Assembly: GCF_015706575.1 (NCBI RefSeq)
Contig: NW_024037070.1
Coordinates: 4,211,874 to 4,275,873, forward strand
DNA: 64,000 nucleotides
Origin: Patiria miniata
Lineage: Eukaryota; Echinodermata; Asteroidea; Valvatida; Asterinidae
Reading direction: 5' to 3'
Both the position numbers and the translations under genes were made by a program. This document shows, piece after piece, positions 1 through 12,243 of this stretch (position 1 is its first letter; the number at the start of each line of letters is the position of its first letter). The notes under the pieces are model-generated. The model was not told the DNA's origin. It was given only the letters and a program-made list of their open reading frames with translations, and did no database searches.

Positions 1-385
1 AGCTGTACATTCCGAGAAAAGCAGCATTCTAAGATCTCAATTTCAAATCAAAAGTTACTGAATCATGTTTTGAATTGCAGCTATACGCGGCGTCGCGCAC
101 TGATCCGACGAATTATAACAACCGCGCGGCGTGTGCGTCGTTCCAATACTTGTGCGCACTGCGCTGAATAACAAAACGAACTACTAATTTAAATTTTCCT
201 ACGGTGCTTCTTAAGAATCACTGTTGGAAATGCCTTCTTTCGTTGATTACTTCAAAATGACAGCTTCCCAGAAAGAATAATTTCACAGGGAGTTTAGTTC
301 CCTTACTATCTTTCAACCCAGTTTGTTTTTCAACAGTAATTACGCCAGTTACTTTTCGGATAGCTGCAAATGATGGACTATAGCT
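1..385 (+). mobile_element. TTAA-flanked MITE, family A, cut by the window edge
   Basis: Matches the copies at 50840-51351 and 52859-53384. The right terminal repeat (GGACTATAGCT) is followed by TTAA at 386-389. No reading frame of note. Flanking TTAA points to piggyBac-type mobilisation. Confidence 0.85.
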
Positions 386-389
386 TTAA

Positions 390-1207
390 ACTGATGCGCA
401 CGAATATGAGGCATTCAGAAATTACTTTGGTACGCCCGACAATGACATGCGCGTCTATGAGTAGTGGATTGGAAAAGCGCACGTCTTTCCGGCCATACAC
501 AAAATAATGATGTATAGATGCACTGCAGCCACCTTTGGAGTGTGTGCTTTTGTTCCGCACGCATGCATAAGTATGAGTAAACCCCTTAAATTAAAATATG
601 TCAACACCTCAAACATGTCTTCTGAATGCAACAGGTCTATATGAACGCAGCCTAGGCTTAATCAACAATTTTCGGCACTTGAATTGCAGATACATATTCA
701 TGTAATGCTCAAAATTCGTCAGAACCCAGGGCTAACAGGGCAAAAACGTCTTTTCATACAAAACTTTATACATGAACATTATGTCAAATGTAACATTAAA
801 AAAATTAAATGTTAAGAAATTCCAAAAACTATAAACTGTGCAGCAAGCAAAGCAAAAACCATATCAAGCACTTTCACAAAACCAGTTGATAACTATGGAA
901 TTTGAATATCACAATTTCTGTATTCGCATCAAATTTGGAAAGCGATTCGGCTTCACTATCTCCCTGTACGCTCATTCCAAAGTTACAGTTTCATTTGATT
1001 GGACGGTTTCCAAAAATCAGAAACGTGTTCAAAATACCGTAAGACCACTTTTTAGAGAAAAGTAACTTAGATCTATACAGTAGGCTACAACTTACATTTA
1101 CATGTTTACATTTACATATAATTTTTACAAAACACTCTGCCTTCCCAGTGCTGTTTCCGTGTAACGTATCCAGTTTGTATCACATTATAAAATAATGATA
1201 TGGTAAA
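390..1207. other. Non-coding, 3' side of DUF3504 gene, nothing recognised
   Basis: AT-rich sequence. Short frames here have no recognisable protein and no coding bias that I can see. Confidence 0.5.
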
Positions 1208-1738
1208 GGGTGAGTAAAAAAAAAACACCCGAAACCCAAATGTCGGAACTATTGTTTTAGTGAAGTTCTGCATGTCGCATTTTCGAAAGCCTTGCAAATC
1301 TTGCATATGAAAGCCCAATTCATAAGCTTTCTTTAAGTACAACAATCACTCAAATCACTCGTGTACTTTTAAGTTACGGAATTTCAAACACAACCACCGT
1401 TTGAAAGTTCTGTCCACGGATCACAAAAAAAAGGTGTGTGTTCTTTCAGCAAAACGAAAACAAATCACACATAGGAATGTGTGTAAATTGTTTTCGTTTT
1501 GCTGAAAGAACGCACACTTTTTTTGTGATCCGTGGACAGAACTTTAAAACGCGTAACGGTGGTTGCGTTTAAACTTCCGTAACTTGAAAAGTGCATGAGT
1601 GATTTTAATGATTCTTGTACTAAAAGAAAGCTTATGAATTGGGCTTTCATATCCTAGATTTTGAGAGTGCTACGTGCAGAACTTTACTAAAACAATGGTC
1701 CCGACATTTGGGTTTCGCTTTTTTTGACTCAAGTACCC
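1208..1738. repeat. 530-bp foldback palindrome
   Basis: The left arm (from GGGTGAGTAAAAAA at 1208) is repeated in reverse complement on the right, ending near GACTCAAGTACCC at 1738. Arms of about 250 bp meet at a short centre near 1477. Shared blocks include ATGAAAGCCCAATTCATAAG and GTCCACGGATCACAAAAAA. A single-arm relative lies at 5608-5855, so this is probably a foldback transposon or two head-to-head copies. Confidence 0.85.
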
Positions 1739-2315
1739 GAGCCGTGAGAAGGCATTAGGTGTATGTGCACCAGAGAGGTAACACGTCAATGGCGAAAGCA
1801 TTGTGATAGATAATCAGTCAATATGGTCCAAACCCAACCTTACTTGATGGTATATAACTCAGTGCTGAATGACTCCAAACATGTAAACGGGTGTATATTT
1901 AGAATGGACGGAAACCGAGGGGAAAAAAAAGTGCCCTTTACTCTTTCTCGTTGCTAGGCTACAGTGCACAGCGCCATCTATAGTTGGCACACAAAGTCCA
2001 TAAGGCGAGCGCTGTTGGATTCACAATCTAGTGATCGAATGAACTTTTAAAAATGGACTTAAGTTATTTATACAGCTAATAAAGTACCCCATTTCTTTTT
2101 ACAGACTTGGTATCTCTACCAATATGGTTGTCAGTTTTCTGGATTAATACTTTACCAAATCTAAAGTATATTATAATACAAAGGCAGCTATTTTGTTAGT
2201 GTCTAAATTTGCCCTTTCTGTATGATACCCGACACCGTCTCTCCCTCTATTTTGTTCAAGCGATTGTTACCGCTGTCATTATCAATGAGAGATTGGAGAC
2301 GTTTGTTTCTAGATC
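1739..2315. other. Non-coding, immediate 3' flank of the DUF3504 gene
   Basis: The region holding the 3' UTR of the minus-strand gene. I see no repeat or second gene in it and could not place its poly(A) signal. Confidence 0.45.
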
Positions 2316-4166
2316 TTATTGGAAGTCATCATAATGCTCCACGACTTGCACGTCTTGTTCAGTTTCCTTCTTGTCCGCGACTACCAACTCCACGTTCAGA
2401 CGATCCGTTCCCTGGCCGCGCGTCCCTCTGATCACCACATCCTTGATGTCCAACTTCTGCTGGCTGATCGACGGGAAGAAATGGGACAGCTTGATGGAGA
2501 AGTTGGAGAACTCCTCTTGCCTCTCCGTGGCCTCTTTACCGGAAGAGTCGACCACGTTTAACGGGAGTAGGCGCCTCTTGACGGAGGTGGAGGTCTCCTT
2601 GCTCGCGGTGGTGTGTAAGGCACGGATCTCTCTACTAGCGGCCACTTCTCCGTTATGATCGATCTCATAGGCAAACTTGAATGCTAAACTCAGGGCGCTT
2701 GTTCCGTCCTTCGGCGGACGGGATGAGGCCTCCTTCATCTCGGCAGGGGTCAAGCACTGCATTTGGTTTCTCACCGCTGCGCGAGAGTTGTCGCGGGAGT
2801 ACGCGTCTTGGCGAGATGACGATGACGTTGAGCTGGTGGCGCTGCGCTTTGTAGAGGTCGCCCTACTGTTGGTCTGCTGGTCGGGTGTGGTCTGAGAACG
2901 GTCGACCATGCTACTCGCGACGACACAGCAATCATCGTCATCGTCTTCCTCATCAGGCTCCACCTTTATGACGGGTAATCTTGTTATCTGCTTTGGCACA
3001 ACGGCGGTGTCCGTGACTGGGCCAGACATTGCAACGAACTCGTGTGGAGGAGCCCCAATCTGCTGTCCATCAGGAGAGTTGGGCGGGGAGGAATAGCGCT
3101 GTCTCTTGGGATGGATCTGTTCTTCCTCAGTTTCCGAGTCAACAGTGAAAGATGTCTCGCTCTGGTACCACCTGTACGTCTCAGCCTGGCTTGCTGGCTC
3201 TTTGCGGTGATAACTAGGTCTAGTTTCTTGCTGCCGTGACCCTGACGGTGTTTGGATATGGATTGGCATCTCCGCATGGCTGGTACTTGGAGCATTCTGA
3301 GAACCATCAATAGAAAAGGATTGACACTCCAGCGAATTATTGACCTGTTGAACCTCAATCACCTTCGTGATCACCTTCTTGTCCGAGGGATTAAGAGGGG
3401 TGAAAGGGGGTGGATCCAGTAACTTCGAGATGGCGACCAGTTTCTGACGATCGGACTGAGTATCATTAAGAGACAAGGCGCCCCGAATCCCGGACTTGGG
3501 GCCGGTGGCCTGACTTGAGCTGACTGCACGGCCTAGACCCCACCACCTGGTCCGCTGCCTGGAGATGTCCTCGTCGATTCCCACCCGGAACAACACCGAT
3601 ACCACCGCCGATTTGATGGACTGCGTGGTGAAATGCTCCTTCCACAACCCAGCGCTCTTCATCATATCAGACAGGTAGTGACTGAGATGGTTGATACCAA
3701 TCGGTCGGTTGGAGAACTGGATTGGATTCGGGGAATCTACGGTCGCGCTGATAGGTCGTCTGAAGAACTCTCCACTGGGTGGTATGTGGGCCATGTAAGT
3801 GGCCATAATCTTGTACACACTGTAATCATTGGCTGAGTCATCATACTGCACAACTCTCCTGGTGGGTACAGCTGACGTCACCACTGTCTCCCCGTCCGGT
3901 TTCTCAAAATCAACAAACTCAATAAACCTCCCGTATTCATCTTCGCCGTATCGGAACTGTTCGCGGATGACGTCACGAAGGGCGTTCCTGGAGTAGACGC
4001 CGAACGCCTTGCAGAAATAGAAGTAGGTCGCCCTGCTCAGACCAATGGATTCGGTCAAGTTGAGGATGCCGAGTTTCCACAGCAACGTCTCATGCTCGGG
4101 CGTGATGACTTCCACCGATCGCTTTTTGGGTGCCAGAAGGTCGGACATGTTGACGATTTGTTGCAT
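2316..4166 (-). CDS. DUF3504 (Crypton-recombinase-derived) domain protein, intronless, 616 aa
   Basis: A single uninterrupted reading frame ending in TAA. Residues about 20-215 match the layout of DUF3504, the C-terminal part of Crypton tyrosine recombinases that was captured in KCTD1, QRICH1 and ZMYM2/3/4. It opens with a PEHETLLWKLGIL block, then a FYFCKAFGVYSRNALRDV block, then SVYKIMATYMAHIPPSGEFF (the usual 'CPVRLYxxYxSxxP..FYLRP' element), then PIGINHLSHYLSDMMKSAGL and FTTQSIKSAVVSVLFRVGID. In active recombinases the last block carries HxxR; here it reads QSIK, and the box-I arginine and the later GH also appear replaced, so strand transfer is unlikely. Residues about 215-616 are disordered, rich in S, T, Q and acid, with a perfect SUMO-type VIKVEPDEE segment and basic clusters such as HPKRQR, suggesting a nuclear regulator. 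The start is the first ATG (A at -3); a second ATG lies 6 codons on. No BTB, MYM zinc finger or other partner domain follows. Upstream non-coding exons cannot be excluded. The domain call is firm; the function is inferred. Confidence 0.82.
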   Translation of the reverse strand: MQQIVNMSDLLAPKKRSVEVITPEHETLLWKLGILNLTESIGLSRATYFYFCKAFGVYSRNALRDVIREQFRYGEDEYGRFIEFVDFEKPDGETVVTSAVPTRRVVQYDDSANDYSVYKIMATYMAHIPPSGEFFRRPISATVDSPNPIQFSNRPIGINHLSHYLSDMMKSAGLWKEHFTTQSIKSAVVSVLFRVGIDEDISRQRTRWWGLGRAVSSSQATGPKSGIRGALSLNDTQSDRQKLVAISKLLDPPPFTPLNPSDKKVITKVIEVQQVNNSLECQSFSIDGSQNAPSTSHAEMPIHIQTPSGSRQQETRPSYHRKEPASQAETYRWYQSETSFTVDSETEEEQIHPKRQRYSSPPNSPDGQQIGAPPHEFVAMSGPVTDTAVVPKQITRLPVIKVEPDEEDDDDDCCVVASSMVDRSQTTPDQQTNSRATSTKRSATSSTSSSSRQDAYSRDNSRAAVRNQMQCLTPAEMKEASSRPPKDGTSALSLAFKFAYEIDHNGEVAASREIRALHTTASKETSTSVKRRLLPLNVVDSSGKEATERQEEFSNFSIKLSHFFPSISQQKLDIKDVVIRGTRGQGTDRLNVELVVADKKETEQDVQVVEHYDDFQ

Positions 4167-5607
4167 GTTATGTTCAAGAGTCCAGTATGCCGATAGGCCA
4201 ACAGAATATCGCGTGTCGTACCGATGTTATCCGAGTGCACGTGCTGTGTTCAACTTTGAATGTGAGCTGAAATGTGTATCGTTCATAATGAAGCGAAGTG
4301 CAGAAGGAAGACGCACTTTAGCCGATCCGCCGTATGATGTGAACGTTTATTTCAAACAAGCTACCGATGCACAGGCAGTAGCCTATTACGGTACTGTCTT
4401 TGTTAGTTCAATTGCCTTGAAATGACAAAAGCGCGATTGATGATCATTTAGACTCAGCCACGGTAAATTTATGAAACTTATGGAAGACGATGTGAATGTC
4501 TGATGACTGGTCTGTCATGTAGGCTTTAGCGATCAAGATGGCCTCCACTGTTCCATGTTACGCTGAGACAACACTGGTGTATACACGTATGAGCAGCTGC
4601 TCGCAATAAATATGGCCTACTTGGGGCGATGCAAGATTTCTTTATGCACGGTAGTATACCGATCACTCAGTCCGATCCAGTAAGTTCATCCGTGCAGCAT
4701 GAATGTAACCAATTGTCTAACACATGGCTTTCCAACATTCAGGACAGAATCCATGAATCAGGAAATGTTACTTGTTAGCTGTATCCTGAAATCTACGAAC
4801 TGAGCTGTATGCGCCAGTCACCGAGGCGGCACACGGTAATTTTATGCACAGCACGAACGTACGTTGTAGACATGCAGTAAAAGTACATGCACAAAGCACA
4901 AAGCATACGACCTACGTGCGCTCACAGTGCACGTACACGTACGTACTAGCTATGCATACAAATCGAATTCAGTGCATTATGCAAGGCTGGTGTGCACGCA
5001 CAAGTAAACAGCCGTACGTGCAGGCGTGTAGATTTTTTGCCAACCGCGTGACCTGCAAAAACTCCATTTGAGGAAACTTGCACATTCGTATTCCTCCATG
5101 CCATGCTCGCACTAATATAGGGCCTACAACTAAAGTTAAACTCATCAGGATCTTTGAAGGGCCGGGAACCGGCGCGAGAAATTGAAGTAATAAAATACAA
5201 GAGACAAAATTCTGGAATTAAAAAAAAGGACTTTTAATATCTACAAAAACTTGAAGACTTCAGAAAACTAGTTGAAGTTCAAAACCAACACTGGACTGAA
5301 CTCAGAAATAAGAAAAGACCAAAACCAAGAAGACTAAAAAAAAATAAAGTAATCTAAAACCAAAAACTTTAAAGCCAAAAGCCAATTCTTAATTTAAAAA
5401 AAAATACGCCTGGAATTTAAAACTCCCAAAAACAGAAAAGTCAATCTATTTTTCAGACGGTTGCAGATGCCAAATAAAGGGGAAAAAGAAGTTAAATAAA
5501 AACTTGACATACAAGCCCAAATCTAGTATTAAGAAAAAAAAGAGAATTTGTTGTAGGGCACAGGGAACGCAACTCCTCACAAAAGGAATCAAAGATATAT
5601 ACAGGGT
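4167..5607. other. Intergenic; 5' flank of DUF3504 gene
   Basis: Upstream region of the minus-strand gene. It contains ACGTAC-rich stretches at about 4850-4960 and an A-rich, G-poor stretch at 5215-5440. No promoter element could be assigned and no gene is seen. Confidence 0.45.
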
Positions 5608-5855
5608 GATAAGTAAAAAAAAAAACACCCAACTGTCGGGACCATTGTTTTAGTAAAGTTCTGCATTTGTAGCAATTTCAAAATCTAGGATATGAAAGCC
5701 CAATTCATAAGCTTTCTTTTTGTACAAACATCATTCAAATCACTTATGTCATTTTCAAGTTACGGAATTTTAAACACAACCACCGTTTTAAAAATCAGTC
5801 CACTCACGGATCACAAAAAGGAAAGTGTTCTTTCAGAAAAACAGGGAAGAATCTC
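5608..5855 (+). mobile_element. Single arm of the foldback element
   Basis: Shares the A-rich start, ATTGTTTTAGTAAAGTTCTG, ATGAAAGCCCAATTCATAAG and CACGGATCACAAAAA blocks with the 1208-1738 palindrome, but only one arm is present. Suggests either a half copy or the ancestral unit. Confidence 0.8.
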
Positions 5856-8800
5856 AAACTTAAACGGACTTTCAACCTTACTGAATAAAATAAAGTAAAA
5901 TCAAGTCGAAATAAAACTAGGAAACTTTAAAAAAAAAAAAAAAAAAAAAAAAGACACTTTCATCAGAAAACTAATGATTCACCATGAAAGGTTAAACATA
6001 TAGAGCTTGCTCTATGGATGAAACAACCATCATCGAAAGAAGTGAAACACTTATATGTCTTAATTGAGCAAATTAAACAAGGAACAACTTTCAGTTGTCA
6101 AGTTTTAAATACAATGTATGTTCCTTTGAAAGAAACATACATTGTATTAAAACTTCAATGTTCCTTTGAAAGGAATAAACACTGTTATTTAGAAAAAAAC
6201 TTTAAAAATGAAAGTTCTTCAAAAGGTGACCAGAACACCAGATTGAACATACTCTAACTGTAAGAACTAACAAACTGAAAAGAAAAACTGAAATGAACTC
6301 TTGAAAATAATTATACATAATTAAAAGAAGACAATAATACAACTGAAATCTCACCAATGACTCCACAAGCAGACAAACCCAAGCTGGATTCACCACTTCA
6401 GTTAGGAGGAGAAGATAATTATATGAGTTGTCTGCTGGCTGAGCTAGGTGTGGTTTGACCATGGAGGAAGGAATAGACTCCTTCCTACCATGGTTTTACC
6501 GTACAGCAACTTATGGTTTAGACCAGTAAATAGACTGCCATAGACTTCAGTGATAATTAGCCGCACTTCCCCAAATTATTAAAAAATACTCACGACTCTC
6601 CAAGGTGTTTGAGACACACATCAAATTAAAGTTCATTTCATCATCTCTCATTTTCTGTTCATTTTTTTTGGGGGGGGGGGGTAACCGATGACTTTTGGGA
6701 GAAAATTCCATCCGAAGATGATCACCCCTTACAAGTAGTCCTGAAGCCCATCGCCATTTTGAAAATAGGACGCCTATCGCTGCGTTAAAAAAATAGAGCC
6801 ATTTTAGGGCCTAATTCCATCCAAATTTAACACTAATACGAGATCGCAGTCCTCTGCACGGCTTCCACCGTACCTTTATTTATTTTATATTTTACAAATC
6901 CTCATGTTCACGGCCCTCCAAATGTTCTAATACCAGAGAATCGTAGGCAATTTCGGGCCTGTACTGGCCTGCACACAGGGACTATAGTGGGCTTAAATAC
7001 ACAGACAGGGGGACACACAGCTAAGAAAGGGGGGGGGGCATCTAAACTAAACCTAAAATGATTTTATCTTCTCTTAGAGGAGCTACTACTATGTCAAATA
7101 CACAAAAATAATGAAAATGTTCAAGTAAAACTTGGCCCTGCCACTTCCCGCTTGCCTTCTGTTATCGATTTTCACTCCGAAAAATAATCGTTTTATTCGC
7201 TTTTTTCTACCGATATAAAAGATATTAATTAACTTTTGAAGCAGACATGGAATGAAATGAATGCGCCCACGTTTAATTATGCAAAAAATACTTTAATAAT
7301 TGCGCATAAATTGCGGCCCGACAATAATTCGGGAGAAACATGCACGGTACATAAGAGGCGCAAAGACAACCCAAAATAAAAGCCTTTTTAAGACGGTTGC
7401 AGACGCCAAAATAAGAAAAGGTAAGGCTATTTTTTCATTTTAATAAAACATCTAACTTCTAAACTGATTTCAAGTAAAAATCGACGTTGTTGAAGAGCAC
7501 TGGGACAGATATATTTGAAGAAAGCCTAATTAATTTTGTTGTAGAAAAAATTGCGGTAATTGGCCCCTTGCATGGTGTAATGGCAGCTGCTCGAAAGCGA
7601 GGCTAAGCGTGCAAGATACTCAAAATCGCACTGCCCAGGCCTCCTAAGTACCATTGGCAGCGTAGCTGGAACTCGGGGGCAAGGGAATTTTTCCCATTTT
7701 GTAAAATGATATTGAACTCCACCGCACGTACACACGCATTCTGATCCCTGCTCTGGGCCTCCAGGTACTTTGTTTGCCCCCCCCCCCCCCCTCCAAGAAG
7801 CTGCAACTGATTTCTAGAAAGGCAAATCAAATCTTTAAGATCCCTGACCAAAGCTTTCTAGCCCGAGACTTGGTAACGCGACTCTATTATTGATTTTACA
7901 TATATGTTGCTGGAGTTTCTGCCAAAAAAAATAAGAAATGACCATGAACAACTCGTACAAAAAAATACTGACAAATTGACACATGAAAATCAACTTGTGT
8001 ATTCTTTATTCCTGGACCCACCTTGCATATTTATTTCTCCATATTCACAACGATCATTATTTATACCTTCCCTGCAAATTTACATCTGGTGTTTATAGAC
8101 AATTCCGTATAGCACTGATACATTTCACAGCCATTTGAGCAAGAGTTGAAAGTTAATAAATAAAAAAAAAAGCATTTCACTTAGATCGGAGTTGATAACG
8201 ATCCACCAAGTGGACACTAAAACTACCACAAACAAGTTTTTTCAGCTAATATTAAAAAAGTCTACATCCAGCAAAGGCTCAACTCCTTCAGTATTCAAGT
8301 TTACATTCATCTCCATTGGACAAAGTAAAAAAAAAAAAAAGTACTGTTGGGTTTTGCCGAACTATAATGGCAACATACTTATTCAAATGCAAATCAAACG
8401 AGAGCTTATTTGAAAAGAATTGCAGAGCTGTTTTTTTTAAGTACCCGGGTTTCAACAGTGCATGGCATCCTGCCGGGGTGACCCGGATCATCGTCCGATT
8501 TGAAAAGACCGAATCTAAGCTAGGCTACATGCATGCACTTTGTGGGCATTCAGGCAAATTCACGCACAAAACATTCATGATTCATGTTCTGCTAGAGATG
8601 GTCCACAAGGTTACTGGTTGCACAGCATCGCTAGCATATTACCATTAGGCCCAGTAAAAATATTAACCAGTCTCTCACCCCTGTCCCTTTTTTTTTTTTC
8701 CCACCCACCTCTTTTATTTTTTTATCTCCAAGTTTCACATCGCATCTATGTTTTTGCACTATAGTTTCTGTTTTTTGTTTCCGGCAAAATTGTAGCTACA

Positions 8801-9256
8801 TATGCAAGTTCAAAATCTGGTAGACAGGGTGATGGCTCCTTTGGACACAAAAGTATCAGCAAAAGAGTGGAGTAAATTGAAGAATCCATCCGCCATTTTG
8901 GAAAATCGCCATTTTTGGGGGAAAAGGGGGCCTCTTTTTTTCTCTCAAAAAGTCCAGACGAGACCTAGAAACAATATTTTTTTCAACATGGCCTTTCTAG
9001 TCATTATTCATGGACAGTACACCCACTCCATGAAAAATTCAACAGCAGTAAATGAAAGCTCTGCAGTATCTCGTCTGTGGAATACATGATTGTATCCCAT
9101 AAACTGAATCCTGTACAAGTTGAATCCTATACAATCCCTTCGCATTTTATGGAGTAAAAAAGGCCTACTGTCTGCGCTAAAATCCAACAATTTGCACGCA
9201 TTCTTCAACAATCCTCAACAATGACGCATTCTTTCAATTTGTAAAGTAGTTGATAA
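5856..9256. other. Intergenic, low-complexity tracts, no gene
   Basis: Holds a poly(A) run near 5931-5953, a G run near 6669-6680, a C run near 7777-7791 and a small hairpin at 6100-6154. Short frames show no recognisable protein. Confidence 0.5.
6100..6154. repeat. 55-bp near-perfect hairpin
   Basis: AGTTTTAAATACAATGTATG and its reverse complement (one base missing) are separated by about ten bases. Size is near the lower limit for a microRNA precursor; the sequence is AT-rich and no expression is implied. Confidence 0.5.
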
Positions 9257-9260
9257 TTAA

Positions 9261-9759
9261 AGGGAATATACAACATTTGTTTTTGCTGCAATTTTCAGAA
9301 ATAAATGGATTTGGAGGATTAGTATGTTGTTAAATATTGTTAAACTGACAGCTTGTAGATGCTGGAAAAACCAAGAAAACTTATCATGTTCTTGTAGTCT
9401 GGTTCCCTGACCCCACTTTAGATGAATTGAAGCAATTAATACACTTTGGGGAATTGTAAGGTCAGAGATTTAGTCTAGCAGGCTTGTACCCCTTCATAGG
9501 TGTGTGATCAATTGCAAAGAAAAGTCAGAATAACTAAATATGAAAAATTAAAAACAGTTTTTGAAAAAAGCCAGTTTTCTCCAACGCTGGTCGGCCGACC
9601 AGCGTTCGAAAAATACAGTTTTTCTTGAAAATGTCAGCCCACCAGGATCCACGATTTTAAAGGATGCTTTAGACTGTCAGTCCCTAACAATTCAGTAAGG
9701 TATTTTGTGGTAATTTGATCATTTCGTTTTTTGATGTTTGCAAATGTTGTATTTTCCCT
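9261..9759 (+). mobile_element. TTAA-flanked MITE, family B copy 1
   Basis: About 499 bp bounded by TTAA at 9257-9260 and 9760-9763. Terminal inverted repeats AGGGAATATACAACATTTG and CAAATGTTGTATTTTCCCT. A central perfect palindrome of about 26 bp (core GCTGGTCGGCCGACCAGC) lies near 9579-9606. No coding capacity. Confidence 0.9.
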
Positions 9760-9763
9760 TTAA

Positions 9764-10489
9764 ATTAGGGACATCAAAGGATATAATATGAAGTCCAAAA
9801 TACTTCAAAGCCAGGTCCAAATTTAAACCCGCAAACTATAATTTTGCTTACGCACGATGAACTAAGCAGAAATATGCAGATGACAATGGCAATTAAAAAA
9901 CGTGTGCCATTTTTGCTTAAAACCCTGTTTTTGTTTATAAATGTGTGGCACTTTACAGAAGTCTGTGCTTAGCAGCTCATAAAATTGGACCGAGATCCTG
10001 GGAGTGCTGGATTTGAGCAGATGGGCTTGAGTAGTTCATAATTTAATGAGCACATTCTTACGATTATATACAACACACACTATACAATTATCATACATAT
10101 TTATCACACTTTTACAGAGTCTAAAAGTTTACATTGCATTTTTTTTGGTATAAATGAATGCTTGAGCTATAGATTATAATATCTCAGTTTCTGCTTACAG
10201 TCACAAAAGACAGCCAATTTCAGTTTACGCCAGGAAACGATAATCATGGAAGACCAATGAAATGAAAATAAACGATACAAGAATAATGGTCTGCAATTCA
10301 ACAGTCTAAGATAAAAGAGTAGTTCGGTCGTGTGGAATGTATTGTACTCCTCAGCAGCAAAGAGGCCCAAACATTACTGAATAAAATGAAGTACAACTTA
10401 TTACAAAGAAATCTTGCACAATGCACCACCACTGGTCAAAATGTGTATCATTATCCCGTTATTGAGGATCGATAAGTAGTGTTCTAAGG
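9764..10489. other. Intergenic, nothing recognised
   Basis: AT-rich DNA between two MITEs, no coding signal or repeat that I can name. Confidence 0.45.
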
Positions 10490-10985
10490 TTGCATTGCTT
10501 AATCTCACCCGGGTCGACACGGGTCACCCCCGTGCCGTTCGATTAGATCTGACGTCATTCTCGGGGCTCACCGGGTCAGCCACCGCAGAAACTGCTCGTG
10601 GAGCAGAGTCACTGGTGGAAGTACGTCACGCATGCATTGTTCACTCCCTAGAAATGGACAAATATGGGGCCGGACAGCAGAAATCTCAAGTGGACTTAAA
10701 GGTTTATTTGAAGTCAAAAGGTAGTCATTTATTGAGTTCATTGCGACTTTCGAGGCTATCATTTCAGCCCAACTTTTTTTGAGTTTTGCAATTGCCTAAA
10801 AAGCAGTAAATCTCAAACTAAGACCCAATCCGAAACGGGCGTTTTGTCAGTGGCTACAGCCACGGCTAAGGCGTCATGTGAGGATCGTGATGGCACGCAG
10901 TTGAGCGTTCGATTAGCCCGGCTGTCGTGGCTGACCCGTCTGCCTTTACTCGTGTCGACCTGGGTGAGCTAAAATGAACACACCC
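10490..10985 (+). mobile_element. MITE, family 'GGGTGCGTTYGATTAGC', copy 1
   Basis: Closely matches 62852-63332 over its whole length (shared CCGAAACGGGCGTTTTGTCA, CAGCCCAACTTTTTTTGA and others). Ends carry ATTAGC..CCCGTGC type inverted repeats with CACCCGGGTCGACACGGGTC on the left and GTCGACCTGGGTGAGC on the right. The outermost ends of this copy are eroded. Confidence 0.75.
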
Positions 10986-11090
10986 AATATTAGGTTTTTG
11001 CCCTTCACCGACGTATAAACACTGCGTACTCAGTGTGTCCCCCCCCCCTCCCCCCCCCCCCCAAACGTATAAACACTGCATACTTATCAT
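10986..11090 (-). mobile_element. SINE tail fragment with poly-C expansion
   Basis: Reverse complement of the 3' part of the SINEs at 43136-43600: TTGCCCTTCACCGACGTATA then AACACTG.GTACTCAGTGTGT. A C-rich run (11040-11062) and a second short copy of the AAACACTG.ATACT block follow. Confidence 0.7.
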
Positions 11091-12243
11091 AAAAAATCAC
11101 TTACCACTGGACCACTGAGATTGCGGGATGGGTTGGATGGTTGGAATTCGATGTTAACAGCGGATCCATCTTATGAATAACTAATGTTGTTAACCCATTA
11201 AGACCTGTACTACATTGTATTACATTGTGCTTATTCACTGAAGAATCAATCAAACCATAGAGTTCTGGGGCGGTTTTGGGCGCTCCAGTACAGTGAGTAA
11301 TACAGGCAGGGCGGTTCTGGGCGCTACAGCTGGACTGAAGGACATATATGGTTCTAGGAGCAGGCCTTCGCTTGTTTCCACCAACCTTTCATCGGGCGCT
11401 AGTGAACTCTACATGTATATGTAATCCTGTTTTAAAATACCTGTAAAGGAAATGCAGGTGTTGCAAAGCATTGTGGGTACAATGTACGTGGATTTCTTGC
11501 GCATGGGTCATGCGCGCATGGAAATACTGGCTTCAGGTCACTGTCAATACAAAAATATATCTAATGAAAGCTCTAAGAAATAAGAGGTCAACATCACCTT
11601 TGAATAGGGCTCCCTCTACAGTCCCTGTAAAGTTCTTCTGCGCTTTTTTTTTCTGCCAAGGAATATCCAATATCAAACCCTCTAACTTCTGCGATCTGTA
11701 AAAACTCTGTTAGTTCACAGACACGACAAAGATTGACAAGTACACAAACTGACAAGCAACCGACAAATTAGTCTGAGCATCACCCGTTCTCCACGGAGCC
11801 CTATCTCTCCGGTTGAACGTCTGACATCTCCTGACAAGCAAATTTATGCAAGCAGCGCGCCAGCCAATCGAAGTTGACTAAATCGTGACGTCATTTCATT
11901 CCCAAATCAGGACTAACACTGTGATTGGTCAATTCGAGTGCAGTGTTTTGTAATACAACAACAGCTGGGAGCACATTCGCGTAACATGATACCGAGCGCT
12001 GCGCGCCATGACAGTTTTTTTTAAATCCATGTCTATGAGGCGCAACGGGTGAATGACTGAAGACCCGATGGGCCTATAGAAAGCGCCCGCTGACTGGTCG
12101 AAATCTAGGAAGTCAAGATGCGGGGTCTTGCCTAATTAATCGGCAAATGTGGTTGCCTGTAATACTATTACATAGACTACTGACAAATGAGCATAACTAT
12201 GAAGAGTCACATTTTAAAATGACGAAAGGATGAACATTAACCC
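11091..12243. other. Intergenic; 3' flank of SPIRE
   Basis: Holds a short direct repeat (GCGGTTCTGGGCGCTACAG-like, about 11265-11330). The SPIRE 3' UTR should lie at its right end; no clear poly(A) signal was found there. Confidence 0.45.
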
